A DNA stretch of 64,000 nucleotides from JAGLSB01 sp023135955 (GTDB taxonomy: Bacteria; Bacteroidota; Bacteroidia; Bacteroidales; GCA-2748055), in contig DAOVIO010000002.1 of NCBI GenBank assembly GCA_030673645.1, positions 1 through 64,000 of the forward strand. The letters are read 5' to 3'. A model generated the notes under the pieces. That model was given only the letters and a program-made list of their open reading frames with translations. It did no database searches and was not told where the DNA came from. Shown here piece after piece: positions 25,899 to 34,130 of the stretch (position 1 is its first letter; each line of letters starts with the position of its first letter). The translations under genes were made by a program, and so were the position numbers.

Positions 25899-26565
25899 GC
25901 TATTTGTAGTCCCAACACCAATAGGTAATTTGAAGGATTTAAGCTTCAGAGCTATAGAAATATTGAAAGAGGTGGACTATATTCTTGCCGAGGATACGCG
26001 AAAAACCGGTATTCTGTTAAAGCATTTTGATATTCAGTCTCATTTGCGATCACATCATAAATTTAATGAACACAAAACAAGTGGTAAAGTTATATTGGAT
26101 CTTCAAAGTGGAAAAAATATTGCTCTGGTTAGTGATGCAGGTACTCCTGGAATTTCCGATCCTGGTTTCTTATTAGTCAGGGAATGCCTCAAGGCAGAAA
26201 TTGAAGTCGAAACTCTACCCGGACCCACGGCATTCGTTCCTGCACTAATTAACTCAGGTCTTCCATCTGATCGCTTTATATTTGAAGGATTTCTTCCTCC
26301 TAAAAAAGGTCGGAATAAGAGGTTAGAAAGTCTTCGTGAGGATGATAGAACAATGATATTCTATGAATCTCCTTACCGCCTCATAAAAACGCTAAATCAA
26401 TTCAAAGAAATTTTTGGAGATGAAAGAATTGTTTCTGTCTCCAGAGAAATATCCAAAATTTACGAAGAAAACCGTAGAGGTAGCCTTAAGGAAGTAATAT
26501 CCCATTTTCAGGATAAAAATATTAAGGGGGAAATCGTTATAATCTTATCCGGTCGCAAATCATAG
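25891..26565 (+). CDS. rsmI: 16S rRNA (cytidine1402-2'-O)-methyltransferase
   Basis: This SAM-dependent enzyme methylates the 2'-hydroxyl of C1402 in the ribosomal decoding centre. The 224-residue protein belongs to the tetrapyrrole-methylase-like fold. It begins with LFVVPTPIGNLKDLSFRAIE and shows AEDTRKTGILL, LVSDAGTPGISDPG and LPGPTAFVPALINSG in the expected order. It overlaps the preceding unknown gene by eight bases. The short C-terminal extension found in some proteobacterial RsmI is absent, which is normal in this phylum. Confidence 0.96.
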   Translation: MSKLFVVPTPIGNLKDLSFRAIEILKEVDYILAEDTRKTGILLKHFDIQSHLRSHHKFNEHKTSGKVILDLQSGKNIALVSDAGTPGISDPGFLLVRECLKAEIEVETLPGPTAFVPALINSGLPSDRFIFEGFLPPKKGRNKRLESLREDDRTMIFYESPYRLIKTLNQFKEIFGDERIVSVSREISKIYEENRRGSLKEVISHFQDKNIKGEIVIILSGRKS

Positions 26566-26774
26566 ATCTGATATTCTTCTTCAGAGCTTTGCAAAACCAG
26601 GCATTATAAATCATGCCAAAAATGAAACAGCTCCATAAACTTCAATATTAATACCCTTAGATCCTTTAATGTTCGTTTTCGCACATGTATTGTTCTGTAA
26701 TCGTTCACAATTAACAATTTTTATAAATCCCTGAATCTGAGCTATTCGTCTGTATTTGTGCGCTTTATATATTT

Positions 26775-26790
26775 TGGCACAAACCGTGTA
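26775..26790 (+). promoter_or_regulatory. Possible sigma-54 (-24/-12) promoter
   Basis: TGGCACA (26775-26781), four bases, then GTGTA (26786-26790). The -24 half matches TGGCAC exactly and the spacing to the -12 half is right, but the -12 half differs from TTGCW at two positions. Transcription would begin near 26801, about 20 bases before the ATG at 26822. No TAnnTTTG box is seen in this gap. Confidence 0.4.
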
Positions 26791-26821
26791 TAATGATTAC
26801 TACCAACAAAATTAAAAAGCC

Positions 26822-27253
26822 ATGAAAGCAGCAATGAATCACAGCAAGCAAACAATAAAAATAGCACTATTTTTTGTAGCTATTTTTTGTAGCTCCGGAA
26901 TTTTTGCTCAAAAATCAATTAACCATTTTGAGATGAAAAATGTGTCTAATGCTTTACTCAGAAGTTCTTATGACATAATTTCTGAAATTAAAACCTCTTT
27001 TGAATCTGATTTTTTCTTCGAACCTCAGATTAGTTTAGAAGAATGGATGATTGACTTGAATATTTTTGCGGGAAATTCTAATGAGACATCGAATACAGAA
27101 TCAATTGAAGATAATCAATTTTCTGAACCAATCCAGGAACTAGATGACTGGATGATGGATTTCGATTGGAATTATATTAACAATGATCATTTTCATGAAG
27201 AAAAATTAATTATGGAAGAATGGATGTGTTGCCCTCGCAAATGGACTAGTTAA
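26822..27253 (+). CDS. Small secreted acidic protein with a thrice-repeated E/D-E/D-W-M motif
   Basis: A 143-residue protein with a signal peptide (hydrophobic core IALFFVAIFCSSGIFAQ; cleavage about residue 30). The mature part is very acidic and holds three spaced copies of one motif: LEEWMIDLN (about 74-82), LDDWMMDFDW (about 109-118) and MEEWMCCPRKW (about 131-141). The last copy carries two adjacent cysteines at the C-terminus. I do not recognise a function. I have an impression of similar small EDWM-rich secreted proteins in other Bacteroidota but cannot check it. It is a single gene with a possible sigma-54 promoter in front and a terminator about 110 bases behind. Confidence 0.7.
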   Translation: MKAAMNHSKQTIKIALFFVAIFCSSGIFAQKSINHFEMKNVSNALLRSSYDIISEIKTSFESDFFFEPQISLEEWMIDLNIFAGNSNETSNTESIEDNQFSEPIQELDDWMMDFDWNYINNDHFHEEKLIMEEWMCCPRKWTS

Positions 27254-27364
27254 AAAATCTATTATGGTACTTAATACCTATTCAAATAATACAGAAAATA
27301 AAAATTCTCCAATTCATTTATAGAAAATATTTTCTGGTTTTAAATGTTGGTAATCAATAAAACT

Positions 27365-27395
27365 AAAAGGATTTTGAAGGATCCTTTTTTTTGCT
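27365..27395 (+). terminator. Hairpin terminator after the small secreted protein gene
   Basis: AAAAGGAT (27365-27372) and ATCCTTTT (27381-27388) with an eight-base loop, running into a T-tract (TTTTTTTTGC). The rest of the gap 27254-27552 shows nothing clear. Confidence 0.7.
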
Positions 27396-27552
27396 TCTTT
27401 TTCAGTAAAATTTAGTTAAAGTAATGATCCTATTTATCATTCAGGATTATTGGAATTAAGTATTCATCCCTGCCTTAAGACAATCAACTAACTCGCACCT
27501 TTAAATTCTAAATAACTTTTGATTGTCTGTAAAAAAATGAATATTTTCATCC

Positions 27553-28245
27553 ATGAATAAATATAAACATATTTTCTTTGATCTGGACAGAACCCTTTGG
27601 GATTTTGACATGAACTCTTTTGATGCTTTAAGCGATATTTATTCGAGTCATAATCTTAATAAACATTTTGAGAGTCCGGATGAGTTCATAGGCCTTTATC
27701 ATAAACATAATGACCGATTGTGGAGCAGATACAGGGAGGGAAAAATTAAAAAAGAAATCCTCAGATTCAAGCGTTTCGACCTAACATTAAAAGTTAAAAA
27801 GATTAATGACAAAAATTTATCAATGAAAATTAGTGAAGATTATTTAGAGTTGAGTGTTTTAAACAAAAGAGTTTTCCCAAATACTTACGAAATTCTGGAT
27901 TACCTCAAACCCAAATATTCTCTTTATATTTTAACAAATGGTTTTAGGGAGACTCAGTTTAAGAAAATGAATAATAGCCGGTTAAATGACTATTTTGATC
28001 GAGTTTTTACATCAGAAACAATAGGATATAACAAACCCCACCCTAAAATATTTCAGTGGGCAGTGAGTTCCGTTAATGCAAAAAAAGATGAGTGCATAAT
28101 GATTGGTGATGATCAGGCTGTTGATATTGTTGGAGCTCAGAAATTTGGAATGGATGGTATTTTTTTCAATCCTAATAATGAAAAAGAAATCTGCTCACCT
28201 AGCTATATGATTAAAGATCTGATTGAATTAAAAGAAATTTTATAA
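27553..28245 (+). CDS. HAD phosphatase, YjjG-type nucleotidase
   Basis: A 230-residue haloacid-dehalogenase hydrolase. Motif I is FFDLDRTLWDF (nucleophile and acid/base aspartates), motif II is ILTNGF, motif III is the Lys in NKPHPKIFQWA and motif IV is MIGDDQAVDIVGA. The cap domain between residues 20 and 100 is helical. The overall pattern, including TLWDFD, matches the YjjG family, which removes non-canonical pyrimidine nucleoside monophosphates from the nucleotide pool. Substrate assignment follows the family and is not directly visible. It is convergent with dnaB, with 10 bases between the stops. Confidence 0.88.
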   Translation: MNKYKHIFFDLDRTLWDFDMNSFDALSDIYSSHNLNKHFESPDEFIGLYHKHNDRLWSRYREGKIKKEILRFKRFDLTLKVKKINDKNLSMKISEDYLELSVLNKRVFPNTYEILDYLKPKYSLYILTNGFRETQFKKMNNSRLNDYFDRVFTSETIGYNKPHPKIFQWAVSSVNAKKDECIMIGDDQAVDIVGAQKFGMDGIFFNPNNEKEICSPSYMIKDLIELKEIL

Positions 28246-28255
28246 ATCCAGCTGT

Positions 28256-29764
28256 TTAAAAAGGACTCTCTTCAAAACCAGTATTTGAAATCAAATCATT
28301 GTTCTCAGATCCTTCATCAACGTTCATTTTTGAACCAATTGTTAGCGAGTTAGAATCGTCATCAAAAATGGGTTCGACTTCTTCTATATCTGTAAATTTA
28401 GCAAACTCTTCCTTAAATTTCAGGCTTATATCATCAATTGCCCCATTTCTATGCTTGGCAACTATAATTTCTGCTATTCCCCTTAAAGAATTTCCATCAT
28501 CATCTTGATGAATACCATACTTTTCCGGTCGATGAATGAATAGTACAATGTCAGCATCCTGCTCAATTGCACCAGACTCCCTTAAGTCGGACAATTGTGG
28601 ACGTTTTGAGCCCGATCTCATTTCTACCGATCTATTTAACTGCGAAAGTGCAAGAATAGGAACGTTTAATTCTTTTGCAATTCCTTTTAACGAACGAGAT
28701 ATTGAAGAAACTTCCTGTTCCCTGCTGCCTTTTAGTTCAGGTGGGCCCGACATCAACTGAAGATAGTCGATAACTATTACTTTAATATCGTGAAGATTCT
28801 TTAGTCTTCTACACTTTGCTCTTAATTCGAAAATAGAAATGGCAGGTGTATCGTCTATGAAAATCGGAGCTTCAACAAGACTCTTAATTTTATAATCGAG
28901 TTGCTCCCACTCCCAACGCTCTAATCTTCCATTTCTAATTCGATCAGAAGGCAAGAGTGTTTCTGCAACAATCAATCGGTTAACTAACTGAAGAGAGGCC
29001 ATTTCGAGGGAAAAAACAGCAACTGGCTGGTTATGGTCGACTGCCATATTCCTTGCCATTGAAAGAGCGAAAGCAGTTTTTCCCATTGAAGGTCTTGCTG
29101 CAATAATAATAAGGTCGGAGGGTTGCCATCCTGAGGTTAACCTGTCCAATTTTGTAAATCCTGAAGGAACCCCACTCAATGCATCTTCTCTTTTAGAAGC
29201 TTCTTCAATTTGATGGATAGCTTCTTTAATAAGAGAATTGATCTGAGCCATTTCCTTTTTTATATTCCCTTCTGCGATTTCAAACAACTGTTGCTCTGAA
29301 AAATCCAATAATTCATCAACGTCAATGCTATCATCAAATGCCTTACTCTGAATTTCTGAACTTACCCTAATCAATTCCCTTTGAATATACTTCTGAGCAA
29401 CAATCCGTGCATGAAATTCCAAATGTGCTGCTGAGGCTACCCGACCTGTTAACTGGGTAACATAAGCAGGCCCACCAACTTCTTCCAGCTCTCCTTCTTT
29501 CCTTAATTCTTCAGTGACTGTAAGAATATCAATTGGTCTTTCTGCCATTGATATCTTAATAATTGTCTTGTAAATCTTCTGATGAGCATCCTTATAAAAA
29601 CTTTCAGGTTTTAAAATATCTAAAACTTCAATTATAGCATCTCTTTCCACCATTATAGCACCAAGTACAGCCTCTTCCAAATCAATCGCCTGTGGAGGAA
29701 TTCGTCCATATTCCGCATTTAGTTTTTCAATATTCTTCTCTGAATAAGCTTTCTTTTGAGCCAT
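28256..29764 (-). CDS. dnaB: Replicative DNA helicase DnaB
   Basis: This hexameric ATPase unwinds DNA at the replication fork. The 502-residue protein has the N-terminal helical collar domain (about 20-125, starting IPPQAIDLEEAVLGAIM) and the RecA-like motor domain (about 190-460). Motifs are the Walker A PSMGKTAFA, the H1a VFSLEMA, the Walker B VIVIDYLQLM and LSQLNRSVEMR, and DLRESGAIEQDADIVLFIHR near the end. No intein is present. The tail after about residue 465 is acidic and low in complexity, ending GFEESPF. A -7 box lies just upstream. Confidence 0.97.
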   Translation of the reverse strand: MAQKKAYSEKNIEKLNAEYGRIPPQAIDLEEAVLGAIMVERDAIIEVLDILKPESFYKDAHQKIYKTIIKISMAERPIDILTVTEELRKEGELEEVGGPAYVTQLTGRVASAAHLEFHARIVAQKYIQRELIRVSSEIQSKAFDDSIDVDELLDFSEQQLFEIAEGNIKKEMAQINSLIKEAIHQIEEASKREDALSGVPSGFTKLDRLTSGWQPSDLIIIAARPSMGKTAFALSMARNMAVDHNQPVAVFSLEMASLQLVNRLIVAETLLPSDRIRNGRLERWEWEQLDYKIKSLVEAPIFIDDTPAISIFELRAKCRRLKNLHDIKVIVIDYLQLMSGPPELKGSREQEVSSISRSLKGIAKELNVPILALSQLNRSVEMRSGSKRPQLSDLRESGAIEQDADIVLFIHRPEKYGIHQDDDGNSLRGIAEIIVAKHRNGAIDDISLKFKEEFAKFTDIEEVEPIFDDDSNSLTIGSKMNVDEGSENNDLISNTGFEESPF

Positions 29765-29783
29765 AATTTACATTTTAAAAACT

Positions 29784-29791
29784 CAAATTTA
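29784..29791 (-). promoter_or_regulatory. -7 box of dnaB
   Basis: On the - strand TAAATTTG matches TAnnTTTG, 19 bases before the dnaB ATG. Confidence 0.55.
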
Positions 29792-29961
29792 GCTATTAAT
29801 AAAACGGTATATGCTTATATCCTAATATTTCTTTTTTAACAAAGAATTAAATCCGTAATTAACAATTGTTTAAAACCTACGACATAATAAATTACCTAAA
29901 AAAATATTTACTCGTGATCCCATTGATATTATCCAGACATACATATAATCAACATTAATGT

Positions 29962-29969
29962 TAATTTTG
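29962..29969 (+). promoter_or_regulatory. -7 box of ispE
   Basis: TAATTTTG matches TAnnTTTG, 22 bases before the ispE ATG at 29992. Confidence 0.55.
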
Positions 29970-29991
29970 TAATAAAATAATACAAAGAAGT

Positions 29992-30801
29992 ATGATCTCT
30001 TTCCCTAATGCTAAAATTAATTTCGGCCTTTATATAACCGGGAAAAGGGAGGACGGCTACCATAATATCCAAACTCTTATGATCCCAATAAATCTATTCG
30101 ACGCATTGGAGTTTGTTGAAGCTAAAAATGATTCTTTTACGATTAGTGGAATAGATATTCCAGGTGACCCAAATCAAAATCTTGTTATAAAAGCTCTCCA
30201 TCTTGTTAGAAAAAATTTTAAAATACCTAAAATAAAAGTTCATTTACATAAAAATATCCCGGCCGGATCTGGATTAGGTGGTGGTTCTGCAGATGCATCC
30301 TTTATGATTAAAATGCTTAATGATTATTTTAAAATAGGAATGGATATTCAGGAGATGCAAAATCTTGCATCATCTCTGGGTAGTGATTGTAGCTATTTTA
30401 TTCGAAATACTCCTCAAATTGCAACGGGCAGAGGTGAAATTCTGGAAGAAGTGGATTTTCGTCTTCCCGGTAAGTATTTATATATCTTTCGTCCTGATTT
30501 TTCTATATCTACAAAAGAAGCATATCAGGGGATCAAGATCAATAAAAAACCTGTCGAATTAAAAGAAATTATTAAGGATGATCCGAACAATTGGAAAAAT
30601 TCTGTTTTCAACGAATTTGAGAAGAAAATTTTCAAAGACTTTCCGGCTATGGAAGATATAAAGAATAAGTTATATCAATCGGGTGCTATCTATGCATCAA
30701 TGTCGGGAAGTGGATCAGCATTTTTTGGAATTTATGATAAAAACCCAATAATAACCAGGGAAATACAGTCCATTTTAATACATACTCAAAAACTAAACTA
30801 G
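29992..30801 (+). CDS. ispE: 4-diphosphocytidyl-2-C-methyl-D-erythritol kinase
   Basis: This GHMP-family kinase phosphorylates CDP-methylerythritol in the MEP route to isoprenoids. The 269-residue protein starts MISFPNAKINFGLYITGKREDGYHNIQT, which is the usual IspE opening. It carries the ATP-binding glycine loop PAGSGLGGGSADAS and the C-terminal MSGSGSAFFGIY. Length is slightly short but within range for the phylum. It gives evidence that this organism makes isoprenoids, including the menaquinone tail, by the non-mevalonate route. It is convergent with the biotin carrier gene at 30862. Confidence 0.95.
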   Translation: MISFPNAKINFGLYITGKREDGYHNIQTLMIPINLFDALEFVEAKNDSFTISGIDIPGDPNQNLVIKALHLVRKNFKIPKIKVHLHKNIPAGSGLGGGSADASFMIKMLNDYFKIGMDIQEMQNLASSLGSDCSYFIRNTPQIATGRGEILEEVDFRLPGKYLYIFRPDFSISTKEAYQGIKINKKPVELKEIIKDDPNNWKNSVFNEFEKKIFKDFPAMEDIKNKLYQSGAIYASMSGSGSAFFGIYDKNPIITREIQSILIHTQKLN

Positions 30802-30861
30802 AAAAAATAACCCGATAACATTTTGATACCGGGATATTTATTAAGATTAGCTGTGGATTAC

Positions 30862-31224
30862 CTATTCAATCTCAACTAATAAATGTCCCTTGGGAATTAC
30901 TGCTCCTTTTTCAACAAGAATAGATTTTACAATTCCATCCAATGGCATACAAACTACATTTCTCATTTTCATTGCCTCTAAGATAAGAAGTGGTTCGCCT
31001 TTCTTTAAATCCTGACCTTCTGTAACAAATACTTCAACAATAGTACCTGGAATAACCCCAACAATTAATTTGGGGTCTTGTGCTTTCCAAGGTTTTCTAT
31101 TCTTGAATTTTTCATTTAGAGTTGTGCGATATGAAGTATCTTCAAAATAAAAATCTTCAAATTTATCATCGACACTTTTGCCTCTTTTAGTTGTTTTCTT
31201 TCCTTGACTTTCCATAATAATCAT
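30862..31224 (-). CDS. Biotin carboxyl carrier protein (biotin/lipoyl domain)
   Basis: A 120-residue protein. The N-terminal 45 residues are charged and probably flexible. The C-terminal biotinyl domain (about 50-120) includes PGTIVEVFVTEGQDLKKGEPLLIL and the biotinylation site EAMKMRN (Lys about 88). It starts within the stop of the carboxyltransferase gene (TAATG), so the pair is translationally coupled; a second ATG three codons later is also possible. The partner biotin carboxylase is not encoded here. It may be supplied from the operon at 48495-52121 or elsewhere in the genome. Confidence 0.9.
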   Translation of the reverse strand: MIIMESQGKKTTKRGKSVDDKFEDFYFEDTSYRTTLNEKFKNRKPWKAQDPKLIVGVIPGTIVEVFVTEGQDLKKGEPLLILEAMKMRNVVCMPLDGIVKSILVEKGAVIPKGHLLVEIE

Positions 31225-32768
31225 TAAAATGGTGGGATTCCATGTTTTTTCCTTGGCATTGATATTTCCTTTCTTGAAGAAACTTCAATAGCATGCTGAA
31301 TTACTTTTCGTGTTTCTTCAGGTTCAATAACTGAATCGATAAAGCCTTTCGATGCAGCTACATAAGGATTAGCAAACTTTTCTTTGTATTCATCTACCAT
31401 TTTTAATCTCGTCGCCTCAGGATCCTCAGCCGAAGCAATTTCTCTCTTGAAAATTATGTTTGCAGCACCTTCAGGTCCCATAACTGCAATCTCAGCAGAA
31501 GGCCATGCAAAAACAAAATCAGCTCTAAGATGTCTTGAATTCATTGCAATATAACCTCCGCCGTATGCTTTCCTAAGGATAACAGTCACTTTTGGAACAG
31601 TCGCTTCAGAATATGCATAAAGAAGTTTCGCACCATGTCTGATAACTCCGGCATGTTCCTGATCTACTCCCGGAAGATAGCCTGGAAGGTCCACTAATGT
31701 AATTATAGGAATATTAAATGAGTCGCAAAAACGTATAAACCTAGCTGACTTATCGGAAGAATCGACATCTAATACACCAGCCAGAACTATCGGCTGATTA
31801 CAAACAAATCCAACGGTTTCTCCAGCAAGTTTCCCAAAACCTATTACCATATTTTGTGCCCACAACTCCTGAACCTCAAAGAAATCTGAGTCATCCACAA
31901 TTGCACGAACAACATCCCTTACATCGTAAGGCTGTCTAGCGTCTTCAGGAACAATTTCTGTAATATCAAAGCTCGTTTTGGGTTGAACTATATTCAGCTT
32001 ACTAGATTTTTCAGTATTACTCCATGGAAGGAAATACAATAACTTTTTTATCTGATCAAAACATTCAAATTCACTGTTAGCAAAAAAATGTGCATTACCT
32101 GTTGTCTCACAATGAACTCTGGCACCTCCTAAATCCTCCATAGAGATCTCCTCCCCCAATACTGTTTTAATTACTTCTGGGCCGGTGATAAACATTTTAG
32201 AGATCTGGTCAACAACAAAAACAAAATCTGTTAATGCAGGTGAATAAACCGCACCACCGGCACAAGGACCTAATATAACAGATATTTGTGGTATCACACC
32301 CGAGGCCAGAGTATTACGGAAGAATATCTCACCATAACCGGCGAGGGAATTAACCCCTTCCTGAATTCTTGCACCACCTGAATCATTAATTCCAATAAGG
32401 GGCATCCTCATTTTCAAAGAATGATCCATAATTTTAGTAATTTTCCTGGCATGTGCTGATCCTAATGATCCACCAGCAACTGTAAAGTCCTGAGCAAAAA
32501 TACAAATCGGTCTTCCATTAACAGTACCAGTACCGATAATCACACCATCACCGTGCAAAGTCTTTTTGTCCATATCAAAATCACGGGCATCATGCTCTAC
32601 AAAAAGATCGTACTCATTAAATGAGTCTTCATCAACAATTGCCAGAACTCTTTCTCTAGCGGTCATTTTACCCATTGCAACCTGCTTCTGGATGGCCTTT
32701 TCACCACCTCCTTGCAGCACTTTTTCTCTTCGCTGTTTAAATTCAAGAACCTTTTTATTAGCAGCCAT
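31224..32768 (-). CDS. Acyl-CoA carboxyltransferase subunit (propionyl/methylmalonyl-CoA type)
   Basis: The 514-residue protein moves a carboxyl group between biotin and an acyl-CoA. It shows the crotonase-like double domain: TARERVLAIVDEDSF and INDSGGARIQEGVNSLAGYGEIF in the N half, with ASGVIPQISVILGPCAGGAVYSPAL forming the oxyanion hole, then VLDVDSSDKSARFIRFCDSFNIPIITLVDLPGYLPG and KVTVILRKAYGGGYIAM in the C half. It could serve propionyl-CoA carboxylase, methylmalonyl-CoA decarboxylase (MmdA-like) or a transcarboxylase. No membrane decarboxylase subunit or biotin carboxylase is adjacent. It forms an operon only with the small biotin carrier gene. Confidence 0.88.
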   Translation of the reverse strand: MAANKKVLEFKQRREKVLQGGGEKAIQKQVAMGKMTARERVLAIVDEDSFNEYDLFVEHDARDFDMDKKTLHGDGVIIGTGTVNGRPICIFAQDFTVAGGSLGSAHARKITKIMDHSLKMRMPLIGINDSGGARIQEGVNSLAGYGEIFFRNTLASGVIPQISVILGPCAGGAVYSPALTDFVFVVDQISKMFITGPEVIKTVLGEEISMEDLGGARVHCETTGNAHFFANSEFECFDQIKKLLYFLPWSNTEKSSKLNIVQPKTSFDITEIVPEDARQPYDVRDVVRAIVDDSDFFEVQELWAQNMVIGFGKLAGETVGFVCNQPIVLAGVLDVDSSDKSARFIRFCDSFNIPIITLVDLPGYLPGVDQEHAGVIRHGAKLLYAYSEATVPKVTVILRKAYGGGYIAMNSRHLRADFVFAWPSAEIAVMGPEGAANIIFKREIASAEDPEATRLKMVDEYKEKFANPYVAASKGFIDSVIEPEETRKVIQHAIEVSSRKEISMPRKKHGIPPF

Positions 32769-32996
32769 AGTAATAATTATTTAGTTTAATTTAACGGTAA
32801 AACCAAAATGGTTTTTCGAATATTAGGATTGCAACGTTAATAAAACCATCTTAATTATAAAAGAATAAATATCATTCTTATTCCGAAAATTTAGCCCAAC
32901 TAACTATATTACTGTAAATTATCAACACCAAAAAAAATAAAAAAAAGATTGTAAATAGAATACTTGACTGTTTGAGTATATGAGTCGAAAGAATAA

Positions 32997-34130
32997 TTAC
33001 TTAGGAGCCAACCTATAAAGGATTATAGCAACAAACATAAAGATAAAATTCGGAATCCAGACTGCAACAAGGGGAGGAAGGCTACCACTAATTGAAAATT
33101 GCGAAGAAAATTGCATAAATAAAATATAACCAAAAGCAATAACAAGACCTGCGCCTAACTGAGCTCCAATTCCACCTCTTACCTTTCTGGACGATACAGC
33201 AACACCGATAATTGTAAGTATAAAAGTTGAAAAGGGATTTGCAGTCCTTCTGTATTTCTCAATTAGATATGAAGTAACATTGGTTTCTCCCTGCATCTTA
33301 GCAATAGAAATAAACTCATTTAACTCCCCTAAACTCATTGCTTCCACAATATTTATTCTTTTCATAAAATCTCCAGGATACATATTAATTGTAGTATCAA
33401 TTAAACGATGTGTTGTTATAGTTTCATTGAGCCCATCTATATCTCTTATATAGTAACGCCTTATTGTCCATTTATTCTTTGTGGAATCCCAAAAGATTTG
33501 ATCTGCCATTAACTTTGAAACCAGAACTCCATCTTCAAATTTTTCCATAGAAAAATTATAGCCAGTTTGACTTACGTTACTATAACTTTCCATATAGATA
33601 AATTTACCAGGTTCTATCTGTCGATGAATATTTTTCCGATCGAAACTGACTGGTCTGGAATGTATATATTTTTCCTCAAAATCAAGTTTAATCCTGGTTG
33701 CATCAGGTAGCACAAGATTACTTAACATGAAAGAAAACGAAGCTATTACAAAGGCAGATAACATATATGGTCTTAGAAGTCTGGCGAAGTTCACTCCACT
33801 ACTCAAGATGGCAATAATTTCCGAATCGTAAGCCATTTTTGAAGTAAAATAAATAACTGAAATAAACGTAAACAATGAGCTGAACAGGACAGTAAAGTAG
33901 GGAATAAAATTCAGATAATATTCGAAGATAACATCATGAAAAGCTGCTTCATTTTCAATAAAATCATCAATTTTTTCAGAAAAATCGAAAACAATAGCAA
34001 TAGAAAGTATTATAAGGATTGAAAAGAAAAATGTACCCAGAAACTTACGTATAATGTAAATATCTAATACCTTTAATCCAATGTACTTTAAAGCCTTTGA
34101 GCCAATTCTTTTACCATTTGGTTTTTCCAT
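32997..34130 (-). CDS. LptF/LptG family LPS export permease
   Basis: A YjgP/YjgQ-type membrane subunit of the LptB2FG transporter, which extracts LPS from the inner membrane. I place the start at 34130 (MEKPNGKRIGSKALKYIG), which overlaps the tgt coding end by 43 bases; the longer start at 34181 overlaps more and is less likely. With this start the protein has 377 residues: two or three membrane segments near the N-terminus (from LDIYIIRKFLGTFFFSILI), a periplasmic beta-jellyroll (about 130-275) and three membrane segments at the C-terminus. Whether it is LptF or LptG cannot be decided. It is in an operon behind tgt. Confidence 0.87.
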   Translation of the reverse strand: MEKPNGKRIGSKALKYIGLKVLDIYIIRKFLGTFFFSILIILSIAIVFDFSEKIDDFIENEAAFHDVIFEYYLNFIPYFTVLFSSLFTFISVIYFTSKMAYDSEIIAILSSGVNFARLLRPYMLSAFVIASFSFMLSNLVLPDATRIKLDFEEKYIHSRPVSFDRKNIHRQIEPGKFIYMESYSNVSQTGYNFSMEKFEDGVLVSKLMADQIFWDSTKNKWTIRRYYIRDIDGLNETITTHRLIDTTINMYPGDFMKRINIVEAMSLGELNEFISIAKMQGETNVTSYLIEKYRRTANPFSTFILTIIGVAVSSRKVRGGIGAQLGAGLVIAFGYILFMQFSSQFSISGSLPPLVAVWIPNFIFMFVAIILYRLAPK

